Below are positions 24,968 through 33,973 of a DNA stretch of 46,905 bases, piece after piece. Source of the stretch: Candidatus Poribacteria bacterium (lineage in GTDB: Bacteria > Poribacteria > WGA-4E > WGA-3G); NCBI GenBank assembly GCA_012270865.1, contig JAAXHL010000074.1, forward strand, positions 1 to 46,905. Direction: 5' to 3'. Position 1 is the first letter of the stretch. The number at the start of each line of letters is the position of its first letter. Below the pieces are notes generated by a model. It saw only the letters and a list, made by a program, of their open reading frames with translations. It did not search any database and had not been told where the DNA came from. The translations under genes were made by a program, and so were the position numbers.

Positions 24968-27664
24968 TTATGGGTTAGATGGCGGTTCATAACTATTCGT
25001 GTGTTCGTGGATCGGTTGGCGTTCGCGGTTGACGTTTGGGTCGGCGCGGCGAGGGATGCCGGTGATCGCATCAACGGACTCGTCTGCTTTAAAACGTAGA
25101 TAGAGTTTCTGCGATTTCGCGGCGAGTGAGGGGTTCTTGAGGGCACGGTAACAACGCATCATGTTGTAGTGTGCATCCAAATCTTCGGGGTCAACGGTGA
25201 GCGTCTTCTGGAATTGAGTGAGTGCGGTCTCGTATTCGCGTTTTAGGAAATACATCCGTCCGAGTCTATTACGGACACGCGTATCGCGTGGGAATTGCGT
25301 AGCGGCGCGTTGGAGATGCTCAATCGCTGTATCGTAATTGCCGTGCGCTTCCTGAACGAGCGCGTAGAAGTAGTGTACCTTCGCACGATGCAGGTTTTCG
25401 GGAGGCAGCGTTCTCTGGATTTCAAATGCCTTTTCAAGCATCGTTTCAGCACCCTGCATATCGCCTTCCTCGATTCTCACTCTTGCGACATTCACCCACC
25501 CATCAAGATATTCCGGTTCTATCTCCGTTACCTTCAGGAATGCGGTCTCAGCGGCTTTCAGATCGCCTTGTAGAAGGAGCCCGATGCCGTAGTCGTTCCA
25601 GCGTTCGCGTGCGTTTTCAGAGGGTGAAGATAACAGCACAGGAACTGTACCTACTACTTTTAAGGTTGCTGTGGCGGATGCCATTGTGGTGATTGGGAGG
25701 TTCGGTATCGCCTTAATCTTCCCAGCGACATCTGAAGTATCACCCGTCCAGACCCATTTACCGTCGTCGTAGCCTTTATCGACTTGGAAATCGGTGTCTT
25801 CCGGGTCCCGGACACCGGCGTAAGCCCACTGCGTATGCCACCAGTTGAACTTTCGATAGTTGAGTTTCGCCTCCAGTGTAAGCGTATCGCCACAATCGGG
25901 TGGGATTTCGAGTCGGTAGCGGACAGTATCCGCAGCACCCGGCGGGATTGTGTTTGAATAGAGCACGGTCCGCAGTGCCCAAGCGTTCCGTTTATTAATC
26001 AGGTTTCCGTGTGCGTCAAGCATATAGGCTCGATAGAAATGTGCGCTCGGATCGACCGGTCCGTTGCCATCGGGTGCGGCGATTCTGCCGTTCCAGAAAA
26101 CAATCTTTCCGTTTTCGTCTGTGGCTTTCACTTCCAGCCAGATGTCAAACGCATCAATCGTGCCAGCGGGAAACCGGTGTCCGACGTTGCGTGTGCGTAC
26201 GACGACATCAATCCGTGTATTTGCGTCTCGTGCGATTTCAACACCATCGCTTGGGATGGGTACTTCGTTTGTGAATAGGTCCAACGTTACGACATCATCC
26301 TGCAAAAAATCTGTCACGGCTTTGAGTTGGTCTGGATGTTGGTTGACAAAAGGCAGTGCTGTGTTCGCAGCGGGGAACCGGTGGTTGTGAACCTTGCCGT
26401 TGATATTCGCCGCGTCTGTTGAATCAACGAGTGGCATGTGACAATCCACACACTTCTTCGCGGTTTCAGGGTAGTAGAAGGAGAGCGCGCCTTGGTGTGA
26501 GACTCCGCTTTTCTGCCATTGATCGTAGTCGTTGAAACCGCGGACCCAACGGAAATTGTTGACAGGCTCATCGAGGTGTACTTTATGGCAGGTTGAACAG
26601 AATTCTGCGGTGTTTTGACGGTGGAACGGTTTAAGGAAACTCTTTTTGTGTGGTTCAGGATCGAGTCGGATGAGATAGTTGTGCAGGCTCCGAATAATCG
26701 GGTTATCGCTGGCAGCGATGTCGTGAAGTGGCGGATATTTAATTACGTATCCGCTGTTACCCATCGTATCTTTGACGCGTTCAATAGAGTGGCACGCCGT
26801 GCAGGCGAGTCCGGCTTGCGCGGCAGGTGTATGGAGATTCTCGCGGATGGGTTTGTCCATCACACCGTTGAGTAGAACTGCTGGGTCGTGGCAGCCACCA
26901 CACCATTTCGAGGGTTGGATACCGTTGACCTCCTGCATATAGATAATCGATTTACGGTACCACTGATTATTGAACGAGGAGAAGTGATGTGCCGATTCGT
27001 TCCACTGCCGATAGATATCTGGATGACAACCGCTCGTGGCACAGGTCTCTGATGTCAGAAAGAAATCGGTCGGGATGAGTGCGCCTGTTTCTGTTTCAAC
27101 GGATGCCGGAAAAAAATGTCCTGTTGTGCCGCCGCCTTCTTCGTACATACTCGTCGGGGGTAGTGCCGGGTTCTCAACGAGATATTTTTCGTCCGGCAGA
27201 TAGTGTTGTGCAAGTTTCGCACCGATAGGGAAAAGCACAACGGCAGCCAATACACCGACAGTTATCCTCCGCAATAGGGGTGTCAAAAATTCCGCGTCTC
27301 TTAATAGGTAAAGGCAAAAGAGAAGGCTTCCCGCGCTTACACTGATGATGTGCACAATGAGGAGCCAACGATAAGGCGTTATCGCACCGACAACCATCAG
27401 ATACAGACCTGTGATGATACCGATGCCTATCCCGATAACCCCTATCTGTCCGAGTTTTGAGACTTTCTGCTTTGAAATATGGGCTTGCAAGCTGCGCCTT
27501 AAATGTTTGTAGACATAGATGCTGAATGGGAATATTAAAACGATGCCGAGTCCAACGTGGAGCAGGACGTTAGAGATATAAAAAAGCGTCGGTTCGCCAA
27601 AACTGAACAGGTACGCGCTGTTGAGCAGTAGAACGAGAAAGGCAGCTAAAGAAAGTTTCCGCAT
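24968..27664 (-). CDS. Membrane-anchored multihaem cytochrome c with C-terminal TPRs
   Basis: The 898-residue protein has about five hydrophobic segments in the first 150 residues. A periplasmic domain follows with c-type haem motifs CATSGCH (208-214, a CX4CH form), CGGCH (255-259), CTACH (288-292), CSTCH (356-360) and CVDCH (405-409). A beta-rich region comes next, then about four tetratricopeptide repeats (roughly 670-860, e.g. AETAFLKVTEIEPEYLDGWV). It probably transfers electrons at or outside the inner membrane, with the TPRs binding a partner. ATG 27664 is used; an upstream in-frame TTG at 27694 would add ten residues. No oxidoreductase or quinone partner is adjacent. Confidence 0.88.
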   Translation of the reverse strand: MRKLSLAAFLVLLLNSAYLFSFGEPTLFYISNVLLHVGLGIVLIFPFSIYVYKHLRRSLQAHISKQKVSKLGQIGVIGIGIGIITGLYLMVVGAITPYRWLLIVHIISVSAGSLLFCLYLLRDAEFLTPLLRRITVGVLAAVVLFPIGAKLAQHYLPDEKYLVENPALPPTSMYEEGGGTTGHFFPASVETETGALIPTDFFLTSETCATSGCHPDIYRQWNESAHHFSSFNNQWYRKSIIYMQEVNGIQPSKWCGGCHDPAVLLNGVMDKPIRENLHTPAAQAGLACTACHSIERVKDTMGNSGYVIKYPPLHDIAASDNPIIRSLHNYLIRLDPEPHKKSFLKPFHRQNTAEFCSTCHKVHLDEPVNNFRWVRGFNDYDQWQKSGVSHQGALSFYYPETAKKCVDCHMPLVDSTDAANINGKVHNHRFPAANTALPFVNQHPDQLKAVTDFLQDDVVTLDLFTNEVPIPSDGVEIARDANTRIDVVVRTRNVGHRFPAGTIDAFDIWLEVKATDENGKIVFWNGRIAAPDGNGPVDPSAHFYRAYMLDAHGNLINKRNAWALRTVLYSNTIPPGAADTVRYRLEIPPDCGDTLTLEAKLNYRKFNWWHTQWAYAGVRDPEDTDFQVDKGYDDGKWVWTGDTSDVAGKIKAIPNLPITTMASATATLKVVGTVPVLLSSPSENARERWNDYGIGLLLQGDLKAAETAFLKVTEIEPEYLDGWVNVARVRIEEGDMQGAETMLEKAFEIQRTLPPENLHRAKVHYFYALVQEAHGNYDTAIEHLQRAATQFPRDTRVRNRLGRMYFLKREYETALTQFQKTLTVDPEDLDAHYNMMRCYRALKNPSLAAKSQKLYLRFKADESVDAITGIPRRADPNVNRERQPIHEHTNSYEPPSNP

Positions 27665-27799
27665 CGTTAAATTATTCGTGGATTGGAGGATCAATTATAC
27701 ATATTCAATCGGCGCGTTTGTAAAGCGCGACTACCAGATAGATACCTACATTTTTTATATTTTATCATATTTTTTCGTGAATTGCTATTAAATATAAAT

Positions 27800-27820
27800 G
27801 GCGAGGTTAGGAGCCTCGCC
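27800..27820. repeat. Palindromic hairpin GGCGAGG/CCTCGCC
   Basis: GGCGAGG (27800-27806) pairs with CCTCGCC (27814-27820) around a 7-base loop. It lies just beyond the stop of the LolA-like gene, where it could stabilise or end that transcript, but no T-run follows on the - strand. A related GAGGCTCC/AGCCTCAC arrangement occurs at 38032-38090. Confidence 0.5.
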
Positions 27821-27854
27821 AGTAAAAAACTTTTGGTAAGTCTTGTTGGATCCG

Positions 27855-28976
27855 TTATTGGTCTTCAATGAGTTTCATACCCTTATCGTGTATTTCTCCG
27901 TACCACCGACGAAATTCTTCTTTCGACAATCTCTTGCCTTCTGTTCCTATTTGAATCGTAGCATTGTCAGGGATGTCAACGCTGAATACCTTGTATGGAA
28001 CCTCGTGATTCACTATGAAGTTCTGTGTCTCTATGATGGCTCTACTGATAAGATGCTCCGCGCCCTCCGAATCAATCCAGAACGTCTCGGCGATGCCATT
28101 TGTGATCAACCATGCGTCCTCGCCGTAGAGTCCATAAGAAAGTCTAACGCGCCTGAGAGTGGGAGTGCCTTTCTTGATGTGTCCATCTGCGGAATCCGCC
28201 TCGCTTAGCGTCCTGTTTTCATATTGCAGGTAACGCAGACCGAGTTCAGGCGAAACCCAAATCCTTTCAAAACTGTCTTCCGGTTGATCTGGTTGTCTTG
28301 CTTCGAGGACATAACACGGGAAACCGTTGAAAAACTCGGATTTTAGGATACGGAAGTTGCGTTGCTTCAGATAGGTCGGTAGATTCTGAGCATCGGCGAT
28401 GCGGAGCCACCGTCTCGGATCCACCCAGTCTCTTGAAACATCTAATTCGGTTTCTGTCTGGCTTTTTAATGGCAAGTTTTCGGAAACCTCTGTGTTATCT
28501 CGATTTTTTAATAGCAAGTTTTCGGAAACCTGCGAACTACGCCGAAAAATGTAAAGTTGTTCTCCTGTTTTAGCGTATGTTATCTCCAGAGTACCGCTTG
28601 GCGATGAAATGAGAGTTACTCTTGGTGTCTGTTTATTGTTGGAAACGCCGTCCTCAAATTCCATGCGTGTATGCGATGGAGCAAACGTAAGGCGAGCCTT
28701 CCATGTGCTATAGTTATCAGGTATTCCGGGTTGTCTAAAGACATACAGACATTCTCCCTCGCCAGATTGAACGGATCCGTCATAATTCCGCATGCCGAGT
28801 AGAATCATATTGAAGTCTTTCTCTGCTTCTACTGCACTCTGTGGTAAGACGGGTAGCGTTTCTTCTTGTGCGAATGCTGTTGTGAGGCACACGAGAAACA
28901 CAATACAGGCAATTGGGAGATGATATGATTTCAGTTTTAAAAACGACACTGTTTTCCTCCTCGGTTCAATTTTCAT
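27855..28976 (-). CDS. Exported LolA/RseB-like outer-membrane-lipoprotein-sorting family protein
   Basis: A signal peptide (LPIACIVFLVCLTTAFAQ) is followed by about 330 residues resembling the LolA/LppX/RseB half-barrel fold: KARLTFAPSHTRMEF, VTLISSPSGTLEITY, FPCYVLEARQP and ERIWVSPELGLRYLQYE. This fold binds lipid or acyl groups; in RseB it senses mislocalised lipoproteins for sigmaE. The family call is by pattern, and the substrate is unknown. A 14-residue unit (VSENLLLKNRDNTE, then VSENLPLKSQTETE) is duplicated near residues 150-180. The start ATG 28976 overlaps the end of the sigma-factor gene by 11 bases; a 13-residue longer start at 29015 is possible. The overlap suggests joint function with the sigma factor. 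Confidence 0.75.
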   Translation of the reverse strand: MKIEPRRKTVSFLKLKSYHLPIACIVFLVCLTTAFAQEETLPVLPQSAVEAEKDFNMILLGMRNYDGSVQSGEGECLYVFRQPGIPDNYSTWKARLTFAPSHTRMEFEDGVSNNKQTPRVTLISSPSGTLEITYAKTGEQLYIFRRSSQVSENLLLKNRDNTEVSENLPLKSQTETELDVSRDWVDPRRWLRIADAQNLPTYLKQRNFRILKSEFFNGFPCYVLEARQPDQPEDSFERIWVSPELGLRYLQYENRTLSEADSADGHIKKGTPTLRRVRLSYGLYGEDAWLITNGIAETFWIDSEGAEHLISRAIIETQNFIVNHEVPYKVFSVDIPDNATIQIGTEGKRLSKEEFRRWYGEIHDKGMKLIEDQ

Positions 28977-30288
28977 TGTCGGTTCTCTTCGCACTGTCTT
29001 CCTGAGCAGATGCATTGAATGTTGTGTTGGGTGTAACTCGCATCGGGAGCGGTTCCATCAGTGCATATATCCATCCGCCCGGGAGTATAGGGTCTTTCTC
29101 GACTCCTGTCACTCTTAAATAAGACCTATATCTCAGAATTTTTCCGGTATTCGCGACATCTTGGTATAATCGCTGAACCTCTTGCCATGTTTCGTCGCGC
29201 CAAGCGGCAATTTCAGGGGCTATCCCTGCCTTGCCATCCGTGTTTCGTAACTCGGTGTAGAGTCCCGCTGCTTTGGCGAGATTGGTTCGGATTTCGTCCT
29301 CAAGTTCGGGAATTTTCGCTTCAATCTCAGCGAATGTTAACCCAAAGAACCGTTTTTCGGGTTGCGGGATGTTCGGGATTTCGCTGTTGGTAGATGTGCT
29401 TGTACGGTTGTCCTGACTGGGCATAACGGTCTTTCCGAACTGGTTGCGCAGTGCCAGTTTTGCATTAAGGTCAAGGATGATAGGTGTATCCACGATTTCG
29501 ATGAGATGTTCAGATTGTGCTTCAAAGTTATATGGTTTCTGATAGCGGAGGAGGTACTGGTTACCGACACCGAGTCCTAACACAATTAAAATAGCCGCCG
29601 TCCCCAAAGCTGTCCACGGCAGCAACGGTTTCGCAGCTGGCGGCGATGGCATCGGTTTTATATTCGCAATTTGTCGCCCGATGCTCTCAATAAGGTTAAC
29701 AGGCAGTTGGATACTACCGAGCATCTCCTGAATCAGGAGTTCTTCTCGTTCCTGTAGACGTTTTTTCGCTCGACGGAGCCGACTATTGATTGTGTTTACC
29801 GATACACCTAAAAATTTGCCAATTTCCTTGGCTGTCATTTCACCGAGGTAGTGGAGGGTTACGACTGTGCGTTCACTCTCTGGTAGCCTTTGTAGAAGTT
29901 TTTTGACGATTTCATGCCGATGCTCGGTGTTGTCTGTCTCGCGTTGCTCGGATACGTAACGTTTGTAAGAGGCGTTCTCTATCTTTACCACAGGTGTTCC
30001 CTCCAGCGATTGTGTCGAAAGTTTCTTCTTTTGGTTCCACCGTTTGCAAAGGTTATTCGCGATGACATAAAGCCAGCCAGCAAACTGATTCGGATTTCTC
30101 AGTGTTGCGAGTTTTTTGTACGCCTGAAGGAAAGTATCTTGCGTAATTTCTTCGGCGAAATGAAAGTCGCCGACCTTGCGCCACACAAGCGCGTGGACAC
30201 TCTTTTGGTACTTTCCGACCAAGGTGGTGAACGCCGCGTCGTCGCCTGACAAGGTATTCCGAATGAGTTGCACATCGTCTTTTTCCAT
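28966..30288 (-). CDS. Membrane-tethered ECF-type sigma-70 factor
   Basis: Residues 1-185 form an ECF-like sigma factor: region 2 with FAEEITQDTFLQAYKKL and QFAGWLYVIANNLC, and region 4 with RLPESERTVVTLHYLGEMTAKEIGKFLGVSVNTINSRL. The chain then continues to 440 residues, where ordinary ECF factors end near 180-200. A hydrophobic helix (about 225-248, WTALGTAAILIVLGLGVG) is followed by about 190 residues probably outside the cytoplasm, with no recognised domain. This implies a sigma factor held at the membrane and released or signalled through its own C-terminal region, with no separate anti-sigma gene nearby. GGAG lies 7 bases before ATG 30288. AGTATA at 30303-30308 (TATACT on the - strand) may be part of its promoter. 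Confidence 0.88.
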   Translation of the reverse strand: MEKDDVQLIRNTLSGDDAAFTTLVGKYQKSVHALVWRKVGDFHFAEEITQDTFLQAYKKLATLRNPNQFAGWLYVIANNLCKRWNQKKKLSTQSLEGTPVVKIENASYKRYVSEQRETDNTEHRHEIVKKLLQRLPESERTVVTLHYLGEMTAKEIGKFLGVSVNTINSRLRRAKKRLQEREELLIQEMLGSIQLPVNLIESIGRQIANIKPMPSPPAAKPLLPWTALGTAAILIVLGLGVGNQYLLRYQKPYNFEAQSEHLIEIVDTPIILDLNAKLALRNQFGKTVMPSQDNRTSTSTNSEIPNIPQPEKRFFGLTFAEIEAKIPELEDEIRTNLAKAAGLYTELRNTDGKAGIAPEIAAWRDETWQEVQRLYQDVANTGKILRYRSYLRVTGVEKDPILPGGWIYALMEPLPMRVTPNTTFNASAQEDSAKRTDNEN

Positions 30289-30416
30289 CAGGAGTCTCCA
30301 TTAGTATACCAAATCTCTTTACATTTCTTTCCTCGCGTTTTGGTGTTCAATTATTAAAGATACAATTTTGGAGCGGAAAGTGTGCATAATTTTTTAGGAA
30401 GCATGGAAAAAGTTAG

Positions 30417-30430
30417 TGCGCGTAAGTCCT
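30417..30430. mobile_element. Solo end of the AGGACTTACGCA element family
   Basis: TGCGCGTAAGTCCT matches the right terminal repeat of the elements at 22106 and 41814, with one extra CG. No partner end was found nearby. On the - strand the TAG stop of the WD40 gene is formed by the last bases of this sequence (AATAGGACTT), so the element end has set the protein's C-terminus. Confidence 0.5.
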
Positions 30431-32399
30431 ATTGTAGATAGGATTTCATATCCCAGAGCAGGATGGTGCCGTCAAAACTGCCACTCGCCAAGAGCGCGCC
30501 GTCCGGTGAAAACGCAAGATCATGAATATCTGTGGGGTGACTCCAGAAGGTGGCAATGTTCTCACCTGTTGAAACTTCCCATAAACGGATGGAGACCTTC
30601 TCTTGTCCTTCTTGCCACCAAGAGCCAGAGACGAGATACCTTCCACACGGCGAAAATATCACGATGTTAGAGCGCTGACAAGTATCCGGTGGGATTATCG
30701 CCATACGGGTCTCATAAGTTGTCGCATCCCACAAACGTATCTCACACTGCAGCCCACCAGCGATAATATCACCCGATGGCGAAAATCGGATTGAATGGAG
30801 GGTGGACTTATCACTGTACCCCTGACGCAGGCGATTTAAGAGGCGCCGTTTTTGCCGTGGATCGCCTCTATACAGAGAAACATCCGGTTCCCGTGCCATG
30901 GGCAGCGAAGCAAGATGTTCTCCACTCTCAATGTCCCAGACGCGGGCTTCGCCATTGTGGCATGCCGTGAAAACTTGCGAACCATTCGGATGAAATACCA
31001 CTGCTGAAATCGCATGGGGATGTCCGATGAGTTTTTGCAGCTCGCGCCACGGCTCAACGGACCATACAGACACTTTTCCATCCGCGTCCCCACTCACAAG
31101 GTGTTCACCGGTTGGTGAGAACGCAAGCGCAGTTACAATCTGTTCATGTTTCGTGAGTGTTGTCATCGGTGTCCCTGAGGCAGCCGACAAAACTTCAATC
31201 GTTTCACCGTTTTCCCCAACGGCGGTCGCCAACATCTCTTCACACGGGGATAAAGCGCACCTTCCGTAAGAGGTACTTAGTGTTTGCAGCACTTGCTTCT
31301 GAGCAATGTCCCAGAGTACACTTTTGCCGCTGTTTCCGCTCACCAATGTCTTGCCACCTTGCATAAAGAACAGCGTCCGAACCGTGCGCGTATGCTCCAG
31401 ATGAAGTGCTACCGTGAGAGGCGTGTTCGCTTGCCACACGCACACTTCACTTTGCTTACCGATTGCAAATTGCTGCCCATCAGATGAAAAACTGAAAGCC
31501 TTATCGGTACTTCCTCGATATTCAAAGCCATCAAGTTTCTCTCGCCGCGATGCGTTCCACAGCACTACTTTATCCTTATATAAGTCAGCAACCCGCAAGG
31601 TCCCATCAGACGCGTAAGCAGGTATCAACTTATCGCCACCGTAATCCGAATCAGTCATTTCAAGGCTTTCTTTATCAATATCCCACACCTGCAAGTCAGT
31701 GTTCTGACGATGGGTGGATGTATTTTGACTACCAACAGCAAGAAACCGTCCACACGGTGAAAAAGCAATACCTTGTATATGTTTTCGGGATGAATGGTTC
31801 AGGAGTGCAATGTGTTCTTTCGTTTCTATATGCCGGACAGCAAGCGCGAGTCTGCCCGAAACATAGGCGAGATACTTTCCATCGGGTGAAAAGCAGATCG
31901 GAAAACTGGGGGGTAACCGTTCGCCTTCTTTCGGAGTACCTGCGACTCTGAAACTTGCAACGTGCATACATGTTTTTGTGTGCCATACAAAAACGTCGCC
32001 GTACCCCTTGCCGGATGCCGCGAGGTATTGGCCATCCGGTGAGAATGCGAGTTGCGAGGTGCCCTGATGCCATCCTCGTATTTTGGCGGTGCCCTGTTGT
32101 GTCCCTGTCTCCCACACCTTAATGATTTTGTCCCAGTTGCTGGTGGCGATCCATTGTCCATTGGGCGAAAAGGAGATGGTAGAAACCAATCCCCTTTCCG
32201 TATCCCACAATGCGATAGGCTTCAAGGAGGGTAGTTCATAGAGCCAGCATCCCATAGTCGTTGCGACTGCAAGGGATTCGCCAGTCGGAGAAAACGCCAA
32301 ATCAGCTATGCTTCCCCTACCTAACCTACCAATAGCACCTTCTGGAAGCGACCAAGTAGAAACATCACCGTTGCTAATACGATTCGTTACTTGTTCCAT
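30429..32399 (-). CDS. WD40-repeat protein
   Basis: The 656-residue protein consists almost entirely of WD40 repeats, roughly 11-13 of them, enough for two beta-propellers. Typical units are DLAFSPTGESLAVATTMGCWLY, TISFSPNGQWIATSNWDKIIKVWE, ALAFSPTGEHLVSGDADGKVSVW and DLAFSPDGALLASGSFDGTILLWD. No enzymatic domain, signal peptide or membrane helix is seen, so it should be cytoplasmic and serve as a binding platform. GAGGAG precedes ATG 32399. A truncated paralogue lies directly upstream and the membrane-tethered sigma factor directly downstream. Its stop codon lies in a repeat-element end, so the C-terminus may be shortened or altered. Confidence 0.92.
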   Translation of the reverse strand: MEQVTNRISNGDVSTWSLPEGAIGRLGRGSIADLAFSPTGESLAVATTMGCWLYELPSLKPIALWDTERGLVSTISFSPNGQWIATSNWDKIIKVWETGTQQGTAKIRGWHQGTSQLAFSPDGQYLAASGKGYGDVFVWHTKTCMHVASFRVAGTPKEGERLPPSFPICFSPDGKYLAYVSGRLALAVRHIETKEHIALLNHSSRKHIQGIAFSPCGRFLAVGSQNTSTHRQNTDLQVWDIDKESLEMTDSDYGGDKLIPAYASDGTLRVADLYKDKVVLWNASRREKLDGFEYRGSTDKAFSFSSDGQQFAIGKQSEVCVWQANTPLTVALHLEHTRTVRTLFFMQGGKTLVSGNSGKSVLWDIAQKQVLQTLSTSYGRCALSPCEEMLATAVGENGETIEVLSAASGTPMTTLTKHEQIVTALAFSPTGEHLVSGDADGKVSVWSVEPWRELQKLIGHPHAISAVVFHPNGSQVFTACHNGEARVWDIESGEHLASLPMAREPDVSLYRGDPRQKRRLLNRLRQGYSDKSTLHSIRFSPSGDIIAGGLQCEIRLWDATTYETRMAIIPPDTCQRSNIVIFSPCGRYLVSGSWWQEGQEKVSIRLWEVSTGENIATFWSHPTDIHDLAFSPDGALLASGSFDGTILLWDMKSYLQ

Positions 32400-32411
32400 T
32401 TTTTCTCCTCT

Positions 32412-32639
32412 TTATTTTATCTTGAACCGGTAGGAAAACATGATTGCCCCGGTTCGGTCTAAAGTTAATGACACGAAATTTTTGGTGTGGGCATCATAGA
32501 GCCATACACCAAGGCGGGAGGCTACAGCGATCAGATTTTCGTCCGGTGATATAGTGACATCGGATATACCGCCTCTTTCAAATCGTGCAACTGTCCCAGA
32601 CGGTAAACAAGCGATATTCTCGCGGATAATTAGCCGCAA
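32412..32639 (-). pseudogene. Truncated WD40 paralogue
   Basis: A 75-residue frame (TTG start at 32639) contains CLPSGTVARFERGGISDVTISPDENLIAVASRLGVWLYD, the same layout as the N-terminus of the adjacent WD40 protein (GRLGRGSIADLAFSP and so on). It then ends after one and a half repeats. It lies 12 bases upstream of the full WD40 gene on the same strand. It probably remains from a tandem duplication or a larger gene. Ribosome-binding evidence is weak. Confidence 0.6.
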
Positions 32640-32731
32640 AGATCTCGGATAACCTATGGGACATTGTGGACAACTCCTCAGACATTTAATGCCATAGGCG
32701 GTTTTAAGGTATTGAGAAGGGCGTTAGGAAA

Positions 32732-33118
32732 CTACTGGGTTTCTGATGTAACTGTATAGAATTCGACGGTGTGGATCTGCCCTTTGCCTGTCAAGGATTT
32801 TTGGAGAATCCGAATGGCATCCGTGTTTGCGACCATCGTAATTTCAATTGGAAAGGAAACAGTGTCTTTAAACCTTTTAATTTCCTTCCAATTGAACTCA
32901 CCGTCCCGCGCATAAATATCTATATTGTGAACCGTTCCTTCGCCAAGAATAATGATCTTCTGGATTTCCTTTGACTCTGGAATGGAATACACGAGTCCAG
33001 TGGGGATGAACTTTTCTGTGACGGGGAGCTCAACACGAAGATACGTCTGTTCTGTCATCAGTACTGCGCAGCCGATTGCGAAGATGGTTATCAATAGAAT
33101 CCCGTAAAGTCTATTCAT
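32732..33118 (-). CDS. Small hypothetical lipoprotein
   Basis: A 128-residue product with an N-terminal signal ending in a lipobox-like FAIGC (Cys17), followed by a mostly beta-strand sequence (QKIIILGEGTVHNIDIYARDG, AIRILQKSL, IHTVEFYTV). The strand pattern vaguely resembles a discoidin or galactose-binding fold, which is only a guess. AAGGGAG precedes ATG 33118. It stands alone between the SDR gene and the WD40 fragment. Family not recognised. Confidence 0.65.
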   Translation of the reverse strand: MNRLYGILLITIFAIGCAVLMTEQTYLRVELPVTEKFIPTGLVYSIPESKEIQKIIILGEGTVHNIDIYARDGEFNWKEIKRFKDTVSFPIEITMVANTDAIRILQKSLTGKGQIHTVEFYTVTSETQ

Positions 33119-33189
33119 TTTTTCTCCCTTTCTGTGCTATGGCTTCGGCATAGAGTCTGTGAAAGATTTTGAATCAGAAACGGTTTAAG

Positions 33190-33939
33190 TTATCCTGCGG
33201 TATAGCCGCCGTCAATGGGTAGGGCGATGCCTGTGACGAATGCGGATTCATCAGAGGCGAGGTATAGCGCGCCGTAGGCGATCTCTTCGGGTTGTGCGAG
33301 TCGGCGCATCGGATGCTTGTTCGCAAGTACCTGATATTCTTCTGGTGTTTTAATGACACCGGCGACTAACGGTGTCTCAACGAACCCCGGACAGATACAG
33401 TTGACTCGGATGTTATCTTCGGCGTAGTCGAGTGCCATCCCGCGGGTGAGGTTCGTCACGCCGCCTTTAGAGGCGACGTACGCTGCCCGAACACCCGCGC
33501 CGACAAGACCGTAGATAGAGGATAGGTTGATAATCGAACCGCTACCGTTTTTCTGCATCGCTGGAATCGCCGCCTTTGAACAGAGATAGACCCCCGTAAG
33601 ATTGACATCTAAGCAGCGATGCCAATCTGCTTCCGGTAGGTCGGCAACAGGGAGTCGCATTGCGATGCCGGCACTGTTCAAAAGGATGTCCAATTTTCCA
33701 TATCTGCCGACGGTTTCCTGTACCATCCGGTCGGTGTTGTCTGAGATTGTTACATCGGTTTGGACGTAGATTGCTTCGTTGCCTGCGTCTCGTATGGCAG
33801 CGACGGTCTGGTTCGCGCCGTGTTCATCGATGTCGGCGACGACGATTTTCGCGCCGTGTTCGGCGAATAGGATTGCTGTCGCTTTGCCGATGCCGGATGC
33901 GGCACCTGTGGTGATGGCTACTTTATCTTTGAGTCGCAT
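33190..33939 (-). CDS. Short-chain dehydrogenase/reductase
   Basis: This 249-residue NAD(P)-dependent oxidoreductase shows the cofactor motif TGAASGIG, NSAG (variant of NNAG), the catalytic Ser in NLSSIYG, YVASK (Tyr-x-x-x-Lys) and a PGFVETPL segment, ending in IDGGYTAG. The acidic VADID after beta-2 favours NAD(H). It lies 34 bases after the fumarylacetoacetate hydrolase-family gene on the same strand. In several bacteria that pairing degrades 2-keto-3-deoxy acids from deoxy-sugars such as L-fucose, so sugar-acid catabolism is a reasonable guess. Confidence 0.93.
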   Translation of the reverse strand: MRLKDKVAITTGAASGIGKATAILFAEHGAKIVVADIDEHGANQTVAAIRDAGNEAIYVQTDVTISDNTDRMVQETVGRYGKLDILLNSAGIAMRLPVADLPEADWHRCLDVNLTGVYLCSKAAIPAMQKNGSGSIINLSSIYGLVGAGVRAAYVASKGGVTNLTRGMALDYAEDNIRVNCICPGFVETPLVAGVIKTPEEYQVLANKHPMRRLAQPEEIAYGALYLASDESAFVTGIALPIDGGYTAG

Positions 33940-33973
33940 TTTTTAATGTTCGTTTCTTAGGGATCGACTATAC

